Origin: an uncultured Clostridia bacterium
Lineage (GTDB): Bacteria > Bacillota_A > Clostridia > Christensenellales > Aristaeellaceae
Length of the DNA: 5,157 nucleotides
Direction of reading: 5' to 3'
Assembly (NCBI GenBank): GCA_945871545.1
Contig: CAMBWJ010000163.1
Span: 1 to 5,157 of the forward strand
Each line of letters opens with the position of its first letter. Position 1 is the first letter of the stretch. A program made the position numbers and the translations under genes. The notes below the pieces were generated by a model. It worked only from the letters and a program-made list of their open reading frames with translations, was not told the DNA's origin and did not search any database. Shown one piece after another: positions 1 to 5,157 of this stretch.

Positions 1-227
1 TCGGCGCGAAGGCGGAAATCTATGAGATCATGAACGAGCTGACCAAGCAGGGCGTTTCCATCATCATGATTTCCTCTGAGCTGCCCGAGATCATCAACAT
101 GAGTGACCGCGTTTATGTCATGTATGAAGGCAAGATGACCGGCTGCATCAGCTATGACGAAGGCTTGAGTCAGGAAGCGATTATGAAGCTCGCAACCCTA
201 GAATCGGTAGGAGGTAAAGCCCAATGA
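1..227 (+). CDS. Sugar ABC transporter ATP-binding protein, C-terminal fragment (RbsA/MglA/XylG type)
   Basis: This is the 3' end of a gene that begins before the window; 74 codons from position 3 to the TGA at 225-227 are visible. The protein would hydrolyse ATP on the cytoplasmic face to drive import of a monosaccharide. The visible part is the end of the second nucleotide-binding domain: [10 protein letters not shown], the stretch after the Walker B/D-loop in this family, then [12 protein letters not shown], where Glu sits at the usual H-loop His position (normal for the second domain of RbsA-like proteins), then [15 protein letters not shown]. The family normally has about 500 residues with two ATPase domains, so roughly 85% is missing here because of the window edge. 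The stop overlaps the start of the permease gene (ATGA), indicating translational coupling. The family call is firm; the substrate (ribose, galactose, xylose or other) cannot be read from this fragment. Confidence 0.93.
   Translation, partial: GAKAEIYEIMNELTKQGVSIIMISSELPEIINMSDRVYVMYEGKMTGCISYDEGLSQEAIMKLATLESVGGKAQ
209..215 (+). promoter_or_regulatory. Ribosome binding site of the permease gene
   Basis: AGGAGGT lies 8 bases before the ATG at 224, inside the end of the ATPase gene. It is near-consensus and fixes the permease start at the 4-base overlap. Confidence 0.85.
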
Positions 228-1180
228 AAGCAGTAAAGCGTTACTTGAAGGACAACCTGGGCATTCTGTGCGCCCTGGCCGTCATGATTATCTTCCTTTA
301 CGTCTACCCCACCACGCACAGCACCTTTCTGACCAAGACGAACATCTTCAACGTTCTGCGCCAGAATGCGCCGAACCTGCTGCTCTCCTGCGGCATGACG
401 ATGGTCATCATCCTGGGCGGCATTGACCTTTCCGTCGGCTCCATCATCGCCATGTCTGGCTGCTTCGCCGCCGGCGCTGTGGTCTGGGGTGGCATGCCCG
501 AGATCGTCGGCATCCTGATCGGCATTTCCTCCGGTCTGCTGTTCGGCCTGTTCAACGGCTTCATGATCGCAAAGACCACCATCCCGCCGTTCATCGTCAC
601 CCTGGCCTCCATGAACATCGCCAAGGGCATCGCCTACGTATTCTCCGGCGGCAAGCCGATTCGCTGCATGACCGACGCCTGGAAGTTCCTGGGCGCGGGC
701 TACATCGCCGGCATCCCCACCCCGGTGGTCACGATGATCATCATCTTCATCATCTCGGTGCTGTTCCTGAACCGCACAAGGATTGGCCGCCACATCTACG
801 CCGTCGGCGGCAACGACACCGCTGCCAAGTTCTCCGGTATCAATACCGCGAAGGTCAAGTTCGTGGTTTACAGCTTCAGCGGCCTGATGGCCGGTCTGGC
901 CGGCATCACCATCGCCTCCCGCCTGTACTCCGGTACCTGCACCTCCGGCGATGCGGCTGAGATGGACGCCATCGCGGCGGTCGTCATCGGCGGTACCTCC
1001 ATGTCCGGCGGCTCCGGTCGTCTGGGCGGCACCCTGATCGGCGCGCTGATCATCGGCATCCTGAACAACGGCCTGAACCTGATGGGCGTCAACTCCGACT
1101 GGCAGTACATCGTCAAGGGCGCGGTCATCCTGCTGGCGGTCTACATGGACTTCATCCGCAGCAGCAAGAAGGCCAAGTAA
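224..1180 (+). CDS. Sugar ABC transporter permease (RbsC-like, BPD_transp_2 family)
   Basis: A 318-residue integral membrane permease, full length for the ribose/xylose/galactose permease family (about 310-340 residues). It forms the membrane channel of a monosaccharide importer with the ATPase encoded just upstream. Hydrophobic segments alternate along the whole protein. Family signatures are visible in order: [15 protein letters not shown] (about 65-79), [18 protein letters not shown] (118-135), the cytoplasmic loop [20 protein letters not shown] (188-207) that is expected to contact the ATPase, and [18 protein letters not shown] (248-265) followed by [20 protein letters not shown]. The C-terminus is short and basic (SSKKAK), as expected for a cytoplasmic tail. 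The start is set by AGGAGGT 8 bases upstream and by the ATGA overlap. It is the last gene of its operon, since a terminator follows 27 bases later. The sugar-binding protein is not visible. The family is certain, the sugar is not; the symbol rbsC would overstate what the sequence shows. Confidence 0.96.
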   Translation: MKAVKRYLKDNLGILCALAVMIIFLYVYPTTHSTFLTKTNIFNVLRQNAPNLLLSCGMTMVIILGGIDLSVGSIIAMSGCFAAGAVVWGGMPEIVGILIGISSGLLFGLFNGFMIAKTTIPPFIVTLASMNIAKGIAYVFSGGKPIRCMTDAWKFLGAGYIAGIPTPVVTMIIIFIISVLFLNRTRIGRHIYAVGGNDTAAKFSGINTAKVKFVVYSFSGLMAGLAGITIASRLYSGTCTSGDAAEMDAIAAVVIGGTSMSGGSGRLGGTLIGALIIGILNNGLNLMGVNSDWQYIVKGAVILLAVYMDFIRSSKKAK

Positions 1181-1202
1181 GACGCTTTCATCCCCAAATA
1201 GC

Positions 1203-1242
1203 AAAAGAAAACCCGGTGCATCGAATGCATCGGGTTTTTCTT
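1203..1242. terminator. Bidirectional rho-independent terminator between convergent operons
   Basis: Bases 1208-1221 (AAAACCCGGTGCAT) pair with 1225-1238 (ATGCATCGGGTTTT), leaving the triloop CGA and one G-T wobble. On the + strand the stem runs into TTTTTCTT. On the - strand it runs into TTTTCTTTT (complement of 1203-1211). It lies 27 bases after the permease stop and 28 bases beyond the HPr-like gene stop, so one element can end both convergent operons. Confidence 0.9.
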
Positions 1243-1266
1243 ATGTCATGGCAGTCACCGGGCGAT

Positions 1267-1518
1267 TCAGCCCTTCAGCAGCGCGCACACGCCCTCCATG
1301 GCCTGTTGCTCGTCCGTGCCGTCCGTGACCACGCGCACCTTCGTGCCCTGGCGCAGGTTCAGCGCCAGAATTCCAATGAGGGAGTCCACGCACAGCCGCA
1401 CGCTGCCGCGCTCCAGATAGACCTCCGCCTCAAACTGGGAGGCGCACTGGGCAAGCCGCGCCGCAAAGTCCGGCGTGATCGTCGGGCAGGCCCCAAATAC
1501 GGTTTCGTTCGTCAGCAT
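1267..1518 (-). CDS. HPr-family protein lacking the active-site histidine (Crh-like)
   Basis: An 83-residue protein of HPr length. From residue 22 on it aligns well with HPr/Crh: AQCASQFEAEVYLERG matches the HPr stretch with TASKF and EIYLEKDG, and VDSLIGILALNL matches AKSIMGVMSLAL. By this ungapped alignment Ser-46, the HPr kinase target, is kept at residue 46. The phosphoenolpyruvate-system site GLHARP is instead TITPDF, so residue 15 is Thr rather than His and residue 17 is Asp rather than Arg. It should not pass phosphate to PTS enzymes. B. subtilis Crh also lacks His-15 (Gln) and keeps Ser-46, and its gene follows whiA just as here, so a regulatory role in carbon control is a reasonable inference. 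Loss of Arg-17 makes it unclear whether HPr kinase or CcpA would bind it. AAAGG (complement of 1528-1532), 9 bases before the ATG, overlaps the whiA stop. It is the last gene of the - strand operon. Confidence 0.85.
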   Translation of the reverse strand: MLTNETVFGACPTITPDFAARLAQCASQFEAEVYLERGSVRLCVDSLIGILALNLRQGTKVRVVTDGTDEQQAMEGVCALLKG

Positions 1519-1531
1519 TACCTTGATCCTT

Positions 1532-2497
1532 TCACTTCAATTCGATTTCCTCCCCGCAGCGCAGCTTCTGCGCAATTTCGGAGATGCGGCGCAAACGCGC
1601 ATTGACCCCCGACTTTCCAATCGGAGGCTCCAACATCTCCCCGAGTCCGGCCAGGGAAGTAGCGGCGTTGTTCACCCGCGCTTCGGCAATGTCCCGCAGG
1701 GGCAGGGGCAGCTTTTCCAGGCCGATCTCCTGATCGATATAGCGAATGTCCTCGATCTGCTTCAGCGCCGTCTCCATCACCCGATTGATGTTGGAGGAAT
1801 CGCAGTTCACCTGCCGGTTGACCCGATTGCTCACATCCTTCTTGATGCGAACATTTTGCAGCGCCAGCACCGACTGGGACGCGCCCATCAGCGTCAGCAT
1901 ATCGGAAACATCATCACTCTTCTTTAAGTATACCACAAACTTCGCTTTTCTGCACGCTTTTTTTGCGCCAATTTCATAATAATTGAGATTTTTTATAACG
2001 AAATCAGCGAAATCCTCGCTGGGCGCGGCGATCTCAATATGATATGCGATCTCCGGATTGGACATTCCGCCGCAGACCATGAAGGCACTCTTCAGGAAGG
2101 CCTTCTTGCAGCAGGCGTAGTTCAGCAGCAAGTCCGTCGGCACGGCGCGCAGGCCGAAGGGCGCGTCCGGATCATACAGAGCGGCCTCGCGCAGCAGCGC
2201 CATGGAGTCCTCCTCCGGAATCACCAGCTGGTAGCGCGTCATGCCGTTCAGCGAGTTGCTGCGCAGCGTGCGGATCTGGGCCGTCACGCCAAAGTGGCGC
2301 TTGAGCAGCTGGAAGTAGTGGCGCACCACCGCCGCCTCCGCCGCCGTGATGGACAGCGCATAGCCCGCCTCGCGACCGAAGCGGTAAGAAATGCCGCCCG
2401 AAGCCAGCAGCGCAGCCGCCAGCTCCGCGCGGGAACAGCATTTTTCGGTGCACAGCTCCCGCGCCATCTCCGCGCGGGCGTTCGATGCAAAGGACAT
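1532..2497 (-). CDS. whiA: DNA-binding protein WhiA
   Basis: A 321-residue WhiA homologue, normal length. The family is a Gram-positive DNA-binding protein needed for sporulation septation in Streptomyces and affecting cell division and chromosome segregation in Bacillus. The N-terminus SFASNARAEMARE matches the family opening. Next comes the degenerate LAGLIDADG homing-endonuclease-like fold, including CCKKAFLKSAFMVCGG (about 129-144) and AYHIEI (151-156). The linker NVRIKKDVSNRVNRQVNCDS (215-234) is strongly conserved. The C-terminal helix-turn-helix resembles sigma factor region 4 and covers about 260-312, with LPLPLRDIAEAR, SLAGLGEML and GKSGVNARLRRI. No intact nuclease active site is expected in this family. 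The ATG follows the murB TGA with no gap (TGAATG), with a G-rich Shine-Dalgarno (complement of CCCCC at 2506-2510) inside murB, so translation is probably coupled. A patch coding for about residues 165-195 is markedly richer in A/T than the rest of the gene. Confidence 0.96.
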   Translation of the reverse strand: MSFASNARAEMARELCTEKCCSRAELAAALLASGGISYRFGREAGYALSITAAEAAVVRHYFQLLKRHFGVTAQIRTLRSNSLNGMTRYQLVIPEEDSMALLREAALYDPDAPFGLRAVPTDLLLNYACCKKAFLKSAFMVCGGMSNPEIAYHIEIAAPSEDFADFVIKNLNYYEIGAKKACRKAKFVVYLKKSDDVSDMLTLMGASQSVLALQNVRIKKDVSNRVNRQVNCDSSNINRVMETALKQIEDIRYIDQEIGLEKLPLPLRDIAEARVNNAATSLAGLGEMLEPPIGKSGVNARLRRISEIAQKLRCGEEIELK

Positions 2498-3400
2498 TCA
2501 GTTTTCCCCCAGTACGCGCACTTCCGTCTCCAGATGCACGCCGGTCTGCGCCTGCACGACCTTCTGAACATGCTCGATCAGGTTCAGGATGTCCGCAGCG
2601 GTGGCGTCACCCATGTTCACGATGAAGCCCGCGTGCTTCTGACTCACCTGCGCGCCGCCGATGGTGCAGCCCTTGAGTCCGCACTGCTCGATCAGTGCCC
2701 CGGCGAAGTGACCCTCCGGGCGCTTGAAGGTGGAGCCGGCGCTGGGCAGGTTCAGCGGCTGCTTCTCCCTGCGGCGGTTCGCCAGATCCCGCATGCGCTC
2801 CTGAATGGCCTCGGGATCGTCCTGGCGCAGCTCGAAGCAGGCGGAGACCACGATGGCTCCCCTGCGAAGGGGCATCGTGCTGCGGTAGCCCATCTCCATC
2901 TCGTCGCGGCTGAGGCGGTGCAGCTCACCGTCCAGCAGCACGTCCGCCCAGACGAGCACGTCCTTCAGCTCCCCGCCGTAGGCCCCCGCGTTCATGGCGC
3001 AGCCGCCGCCCAGGGTGCCCGGGATGCCGCTGGCGAACTCCAGGCCCGCCAGACCCGCGCGCTGCGCTGCCGCCGCCACTGCGGACAGCCGCGCGCCCGC
3101 CTGCGCCCAGACCTGCGCACCCTCCACCCGAAGCTCGGAGAAGGGTTCGCCCAGGGCGATCACCAGGCCGCGTATGCCGCCGTCGCGCACGATGAGGTTC
3201 GAGCCGTTGCCGATCAGGCACACCGGGATTCCCTGCGTCTTCGCCGCCGCCAGCGCCTTCTGAAGCTCCTCCACGCTTGCCGGGAGGAACAGCGCGTCGG
3301 CAGGGCCGCCCACGCGGAAGGTGGTGTAGCGGGACATCGGCGCGTTTTCCAGCACGCGATCCGGGGCAATCTTGCGAAGCGTATTCAACAGATGCTGCAT
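2498..3400 (-). CDS. murB: UDP-N-acetylenolpyruvoylglucosamine reductase MurB (type II)
   Basis: This cytoplasmic FAD enzyme uses NADPH to reduce UDP-GlcNAc-enolpyruvate to UDP-N-acetylmuramate, the second committed step of peptidoglycan precursor synthesis. From the ATG at 3400 it has 300 residues, typical of the shorter type II MurB of Gram-positives. Visible in order are YTTFRVGGPA (about 25-34), the FAD-binding GNGSNLIVRDGG (64-75), GIPGTLGG with MNAGAYGGE (125-143), GYRST with the conserved Arg (171-175), PSAGSTFKRPEG with the proton-donating Ser near 223, and the tail LETEVRVLG with the conserved Glu. All key residues are present, so it should be active. Start choice: an ATG also exists at 3406, giving two more residues, but AGGAGG directly abuts that codon and sits 6 bases before the ATG at 3400, which favours 3400. 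A weaker GAGG 8 bases before 3406 leaves some doubt. It lies 16 bases after the MBOAT stop and directly abuts whiA. Confidence 0.96.
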   Translation of the reverse strand: MQHLLNTLRKIAPDRVLENAPMSRYTTFRVGGPADALFLPASVEELQKALAAAKTQGIPVCLIGNGSNLIVRDGGIRGLVIALGEPFSELRVEGAQVWAQAGARLSAVAAAAQRAGLAGLEFASGIPGTLGGGCAMNAGAYGGELKDVLVWADVLLDGELHRLSRDEMEMGYRSTMPLRRGAIVVSACFELRQDDPEAIQERMRDLANRRREKQPLNLPSAGSTFKRPEGHFAGALIEQCGLKGCTIGGAQVSQKHAGFIVNMGDATAADILNLIEHVQKVVQAQTGVHLETEVRVLGEN

Positions 3401-3406
3401 GTGCAT

Positions 3407-3412
3407 CCTCCT
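3407..3412 (-). promoter_or_regulatory. Ribosome binding site that decides the murB start
   Basis: On the - strand this reads AGGAGG, a full consensus. It touches the upstream ATG (3404-3406) but stands 6 bases from the next in-frame ATG (3398-3400), which supports the shorter protein. Confidence 0.75.
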
Positions 3413-3416
3413 GTCC

Positions 3417-4829
3417 TCAGAAATTGAAGTAGATGAAGGGGTTGTAGCCGTTGACGGCGATGTAGCTGACGGAAATCCCGAACAGCGCCACCAGCGCCAC
3501 CGCGCCCGCGACGCGCACCAGGTTCTCGTTCACGCGCAGCTTGCCCACGATGAAGTCCCGCACCGGCAGGCCGCAGACCAGCGCCGCCAGGAAGAACCAG
3601 CCGTACTCCCGGCAGAGCACGGTGGTGACGCTGTTCCACAGCGCCGCGCCGTTCACGCCCAGGAGCGAGCCGTACATCGTCCAGGCGTGGGGCAGGCTGT
3701 CGCAGCGGATCATCACCGTGAAGAACACCACCATCAGCATGGCGTAGAGGTGGCCGACGGGATGCTTCTCCATCCACTTGCCCAGGCCGGTGAAGCGCTC
3801 GATCACCAGCATGACGAAGAAGCCGACGCCCCAGAGCACGTAGGTCCAGGCCGCGCCGTGCCACAGGCCGGTGCAGAACCAGACCATGAACATGTTGAAC
3901 AGCAGGCGCGGGGTCTTGACCCGGCTGCCGCCCAGCGGGATGTAGAGGTAGTCCTGGAACCAGGTTGTCATGGAGATGTGCCAGCGCTTCCAGAAGCCCG
4001 CCACCGACTTGGCGATGAAGGGGAAGCGGAAGTTCTCCAGGAAGTGGAAGCCGAACATGCGGCCCAGTCCGATGGCCATGTCGGAATAGCCGGAAAAATC
4101 GTAGTACACCTGCATCAGATACGCCGCCGCAGCGATCCATGCGCCGCCCACCGACAGGTTTGCGTGGTCCAGGCCGAACAGCGTGTCCACCAGCAGGCCC
4201 AGGTTGTTGGCCAGGATCGTCTTTTTGCAGAAGCCCAGCATGAAGCGGTGCACGCCCTCCACGAAGTCCGGCAGGTTCTCCCGGCGGTTCTCGATCTCGT
4301 CCGCGATGGTCTGGTAGCGCACGATGGGGCCGGCGATCAGCTGCGGGAAGAAGGAGATGTACAGGCAGACGTTGACGAAGCTGCGCTGCACCTTGCCATC
4401 GCCGCGATAGACGTCGATCACGTAGCTCATCGCCTGGAAGGTGAAGAAGGAGATGCCGATGGGCAGCGCGATCTCCGGCACCGGGAAGGACAGCTTGAAC
4501 CAGGCGTTTACGTTGTCCAGCAGCCAGCTCAGGTACTTGAACACGCCCAGCAGGCCCAGGTTCATCACGATGGCCAGCGTCAGCGCCAGCTTCGCATGTC
4601 CCCGCTCCGGCTTGCGCTTCTCGCGGTCGATCCACAGCGCCAGCAGCCAGTTGCAGGCAATGGACGCGACCATCACCGCCACGAACTTCGGCTGGCCCCA
4701 GGCGTAGAAGCCCAGCGAAACCAGGGTCAGAAACAGATTGCTCCACTTGCGCCAGCGGTGCAGCAGCAGATAGCCCACGAGGGTGCTCGTGAGGAAGAAG
4801 TACAGAAATTGATTGCTGGAAAAAACCAT
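3417..4829 (-). CDS. MBOAT-family membrane-bound O-acyltransferase (AlgI/PatA-like)
   Basis: A 470-residue polytopic membrane protein of the AlgI/PatA/DltB group, which moves acyl groups (usually acetyl) across the membrane to cell-surface polymers. Family motifs, numbered from the ATG at 4829: LPIGISFFTFQAMSYVIDVY (122-141), FFPQLIAGPIVRY (160-172), YYDFSGYSDMAIGLGRMFGF (242-261), FWKRWHISMTTW (279-290) with the first conserved His near 284, YLYIPLGGS (295-303), and LWHGAAWTYVLWG (322-334) with the presumed catalytic His near 324. It ends in NPFIYFNF, the usual AlgI-like tail. An in-frame ATG at 4859 would add 10 residues but has no Shine-Dalgarno, whereas AAAGGAG precedes the ATG at 4829. 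AlgI-like proteins normally work with an SGNH/AlgJ/AlgX-type partner, and none is visible complete here. It is the first gene of the operon, 16 bases before murB, which suggests peptidoglycan or another envelope glycopolymer as acceptor; that is inference. DltB is less likely because dltA, dltC and dltD are absent nearby. Confidence 0.93.
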   Translation of the reverse strand: MVFSSNQFLYFFLTSTLVGYLLLHRWRKWSNLFLTLVSLGFYAWGQPKFVAVMVASIACNWLLALWIDREKRKPERGHAKLALTLAIVMNLGLLGVFKYLSWLLDNVNAWFKLSFPVPEIALPIGISFFTFQAMSYVIDVYRGDGKVQRSFVNVCLYISFFPQLIAGPIVRYQTIADEIENRRENLPDFVEGVHRFMLGFCKKTILANNLGLLVDTLFGLDHANLSVGGAWIAAAAYLMQVYYDFSGYSDMAIGLGRMFGFHFLENFRFPFIAKSVAGFWKRWHISMTTWFQDYLYIPLGGSRVKTPRLLFNMFMVWFCTGLWHGAAWTYVLWGVGFFVMLVIERFTGLGKWMEKHPVGHLYAMLMVVFFTVMIRCDSLPHAWTMYGSLLGVNGAALWNSVTTVLCREYGWFFLAALVCGLPVRDFIVGKLRVNENLVRVAGAVALVALFGISVSYIAVNGYNPFIYFNF

Positions 4830-4834
4830 AGGGA

Positions 4835-4841
4835 CTCCTTT
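4835..4841 (-). promoter_or_regulatory. Ribosome binding site that decides the MBOAT start
   Basis: On the - strand this reads AAAGGAG, followed by 5 bases and the ATG at 4829. The alternative ATG at 4859 has no comparable site, so the shorter 470-residue protein is preferred. Confidence 0.8.
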
Positions 4842-4847
4842 GTAGCT

Positions 4848-4874
4848 TATGCGGCACATTTGAAAAACCGCACA
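4848..4874 (-). other. Possible 5'UTR hairpin upstream of the MBOAT gene
   Basis: In the - strand transcript TGTGCGG (complement of 4868-4874) can pair with CCGCATA (complement of 4848-4854) over 7 pairs including one G-U, with a 13-base loop. It ends 6 bases before the Shine-Dalgarno. The stem is modest and may be chance; no known riboswitch is recognised. Confidence 0.3.
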
Positions 4875-4888
4875 CTTTCACAGTTTTT

Positions 4889-4917
4889 ATTATAACATCC
4901 TTTCCCTCCCCGCGCAA
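4889..4917 (-). promoter_or_regulatory. Housekeeping-type promoter of the MBOAT-murB-whiA-HPr operon
   Basis: On the - strand the -10 box is a perfect TATAAT (complement of 4889-4894), preceded by TGT, which makes it an extended -10. The -35 candidate TTGCGC (complement of 4912-4917) matches the consensus TTGACA at three of six bases, with exact 17-base spacing. Transcription would start near 4882, leaving a leader of about 53 bases before the MBOAT ATG. It lies in the most A/T-rich part of an otherwise GC-rich intergenic region. No similarly good promoter was seen in the short gaps within the operon. Confidence 0.78.
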
Positions 4918-5035
4918 GCGCACCCTGGCCCTTCGCTGTGCGCTCCGTGCGGCTTTTGTGTGACAGGGATGATAAGGATTGTGCCCAGCACTGATCGCGA
5001 TTTCACCGGTCTTCCTGCGCATGCCCCGGACAGAC
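4918..5035. other. Intergenic spacer with no gene seen
   Basis: Nothing protein-coding is convincing here on either strand: no open frame has both a Shine-Dalgarno and a recognisable product. It separates the operon promoter from the large inverted repeat. It includes the short repeat ATGCCCCGG at 5021-5029, which recurs at 5038-5046. Confidence 0.6.
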
Positions 5036-5067
5036 GGATGCCCCGGCGCACATGCGCCGGGGCATCC
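5036..5067 (-). terminator. 15-bp perfect inverted repeat, probable terminator hairpin without T-tract
   Basis: Bases 5036-5050 (GGATGCCCCGGCGCA) pair perfectly with 5053-5067. Formally only CA lies between the arms, so in RNA the A-U closing pair would probably open to give a 4-base loop on a 14-pair stem. It begins 27 bases beyond the stop codon of the - strand gene entering from the right, the usual place for a terminator. The - strand sequence that follows (GTCTGTCC) is not a proper T-run, and on the + strand the T6 at 5086-5091 is 18 bases away. It may be a terminator without U-tract, an mRNA 3'-end stabiliser or a protein-binding palindrome. Confidence 0.55.
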
Positions 5068-5094
5068 TGGAGGAGAAGAAGATCGTTTTTTGGA

Positions 5095-5157
5095 TTACCA
5101 GTTCAGATACTCGGGCTTGGTGTAGCCGTCGCCATAGGGCTCGCTGGCGATCATCAC
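5095..5157 (-). CDS. C-terminal end of an unidentified protein
   Basis: The last 20 codons plus TAA of a gene that enters from beyond the right edge, reading leftward. The visible peptide is VMIASEPYGDGYTKPEYLNW. Reality as a coding end is supported by the GC-rich third positions like those of neighbouring genes, an open frame to the window edge, and a strong hairpin 27 bases after the stop. The peptide is polar, with several aromatic residues and no membrane segment. I do not recognise the family from so little sequence. Its orientation matches the MBOAT operon, but the hairpin and promoter between them suggest a separate transcript. Confidence 0.6.
   Translation of the reverse strand: MMIASEPYGDGYTKPEYLNW

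Noticed and set aside
170..1204. A 344-codon open frame on the - strand opposite the permease.
   Set aside because: Its composition (Asp, Ala, Gly, His, Gln, Val) is that of an antisense shadow. The permease on the + strand is unambiguous.
1216..1605. A 129-codon + strand frame over the HPr-like gene.
   Set aside because: It begins inside the terminator hairpin, has no ribosome binding site and resembles no protein, while the opposite strand encodes the HPr-fold protein.
1951..1970. A possible programmed frameshift at the A7 run in whiA.
   Set aside because: The WhiA frame runs through it without interruption and keeps full family homology on both sides, so no shift is needed.
2039..3427. 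A 462-codon open frame on the + strand opposite murB and the start of whiA.
   Set aside because: It is low-complexity, rich in His, Gln, Ala, Arg and Leu, and antisense to two well-recognised genes. It has no recognisable family, so it is a shadow of GC-rich coding sequence.
3372..4895. A 507-codon open frame on the + strand opposite the MBOAT gene, and a 545-codon - strand frame over the same region.
   Set aside because: The + strand frame is rich in His, Gln, Ala and Glu with no domain logic, and the other is dominated by Arg, Gly, Ala and Pro. Both are typical shadows of GC-rich genes. The MBOAT frame has clear family motifs and a good ribosome binding site.
1..5157. Signs of a mobile element, CRISPR array, phage gene or toxin-antitoxin or defence system.
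   Set aside because: No transposase, integrase, regularly spaced repeats, tRNA or defence-type protein was found. The recognisable genes are transport, envelope and regulatory housekeeping genes with consistent base composition.

Overview
The window looks like chromosomal DNA from a GC-rich Gram-positive bacterium, most likely a Firmicute of the class Clostridia. The main reason is a WhiA-type regulator followed directly by a small HPr/Crh-like protein, a pairing typical of Gram-positive genomes, with strong AGGAGG-type ribosome binding sites and GC-rich third codon positions. I cannot name the genus from the sequence.

Left part (1-1242, + strand): the 3' end of a sugar ABC transporter operon. 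The last 74 codons of an RbsA/MglA-type ATPase overlap by 4 bases (ATGA) with a complete RbsC-type permease. The operon stops at a strong stem-loop with T-tracts on both sides. The sugar-binding protein gene is not in the window and probably lies upstream.

Centre and right (1267-4829, - strand): four tightly packed genes that read leftward and converge on the same terminator. In transcription order they are an AlgI-like MBOAT O-acyltransferase, murB (peptidoglycan precursor synthesis), whiA (DNA-binding regulator) and an HPr/Crh-like protein. Gaps are 0 to 16 bases, so they are probably one operon. A well-formed extended -10 promoter lies just upstream of the MBOAT gene. The set links cell-envelope synthesis and modification to a regulator and a putative carbon-status protein.

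Far right (4830-5157): an intergenic region with the operon promoter, a possible 5'UTR hairpin and a 15-bp perfect inverted repeat. It is followed by the last 20 codons of another - strand gene that I cannot identify.

I see no CRISPR array, RNA gene, insertion sequence or phage element. Most of the window is ordinary. The points most worth a second look are the HPr-like protein, which has Thr at the His-15 position but keeps Ser-46, and the direct abutment of murB and whiA without the rapZ and glmR (yvcK) genes that often lie there.
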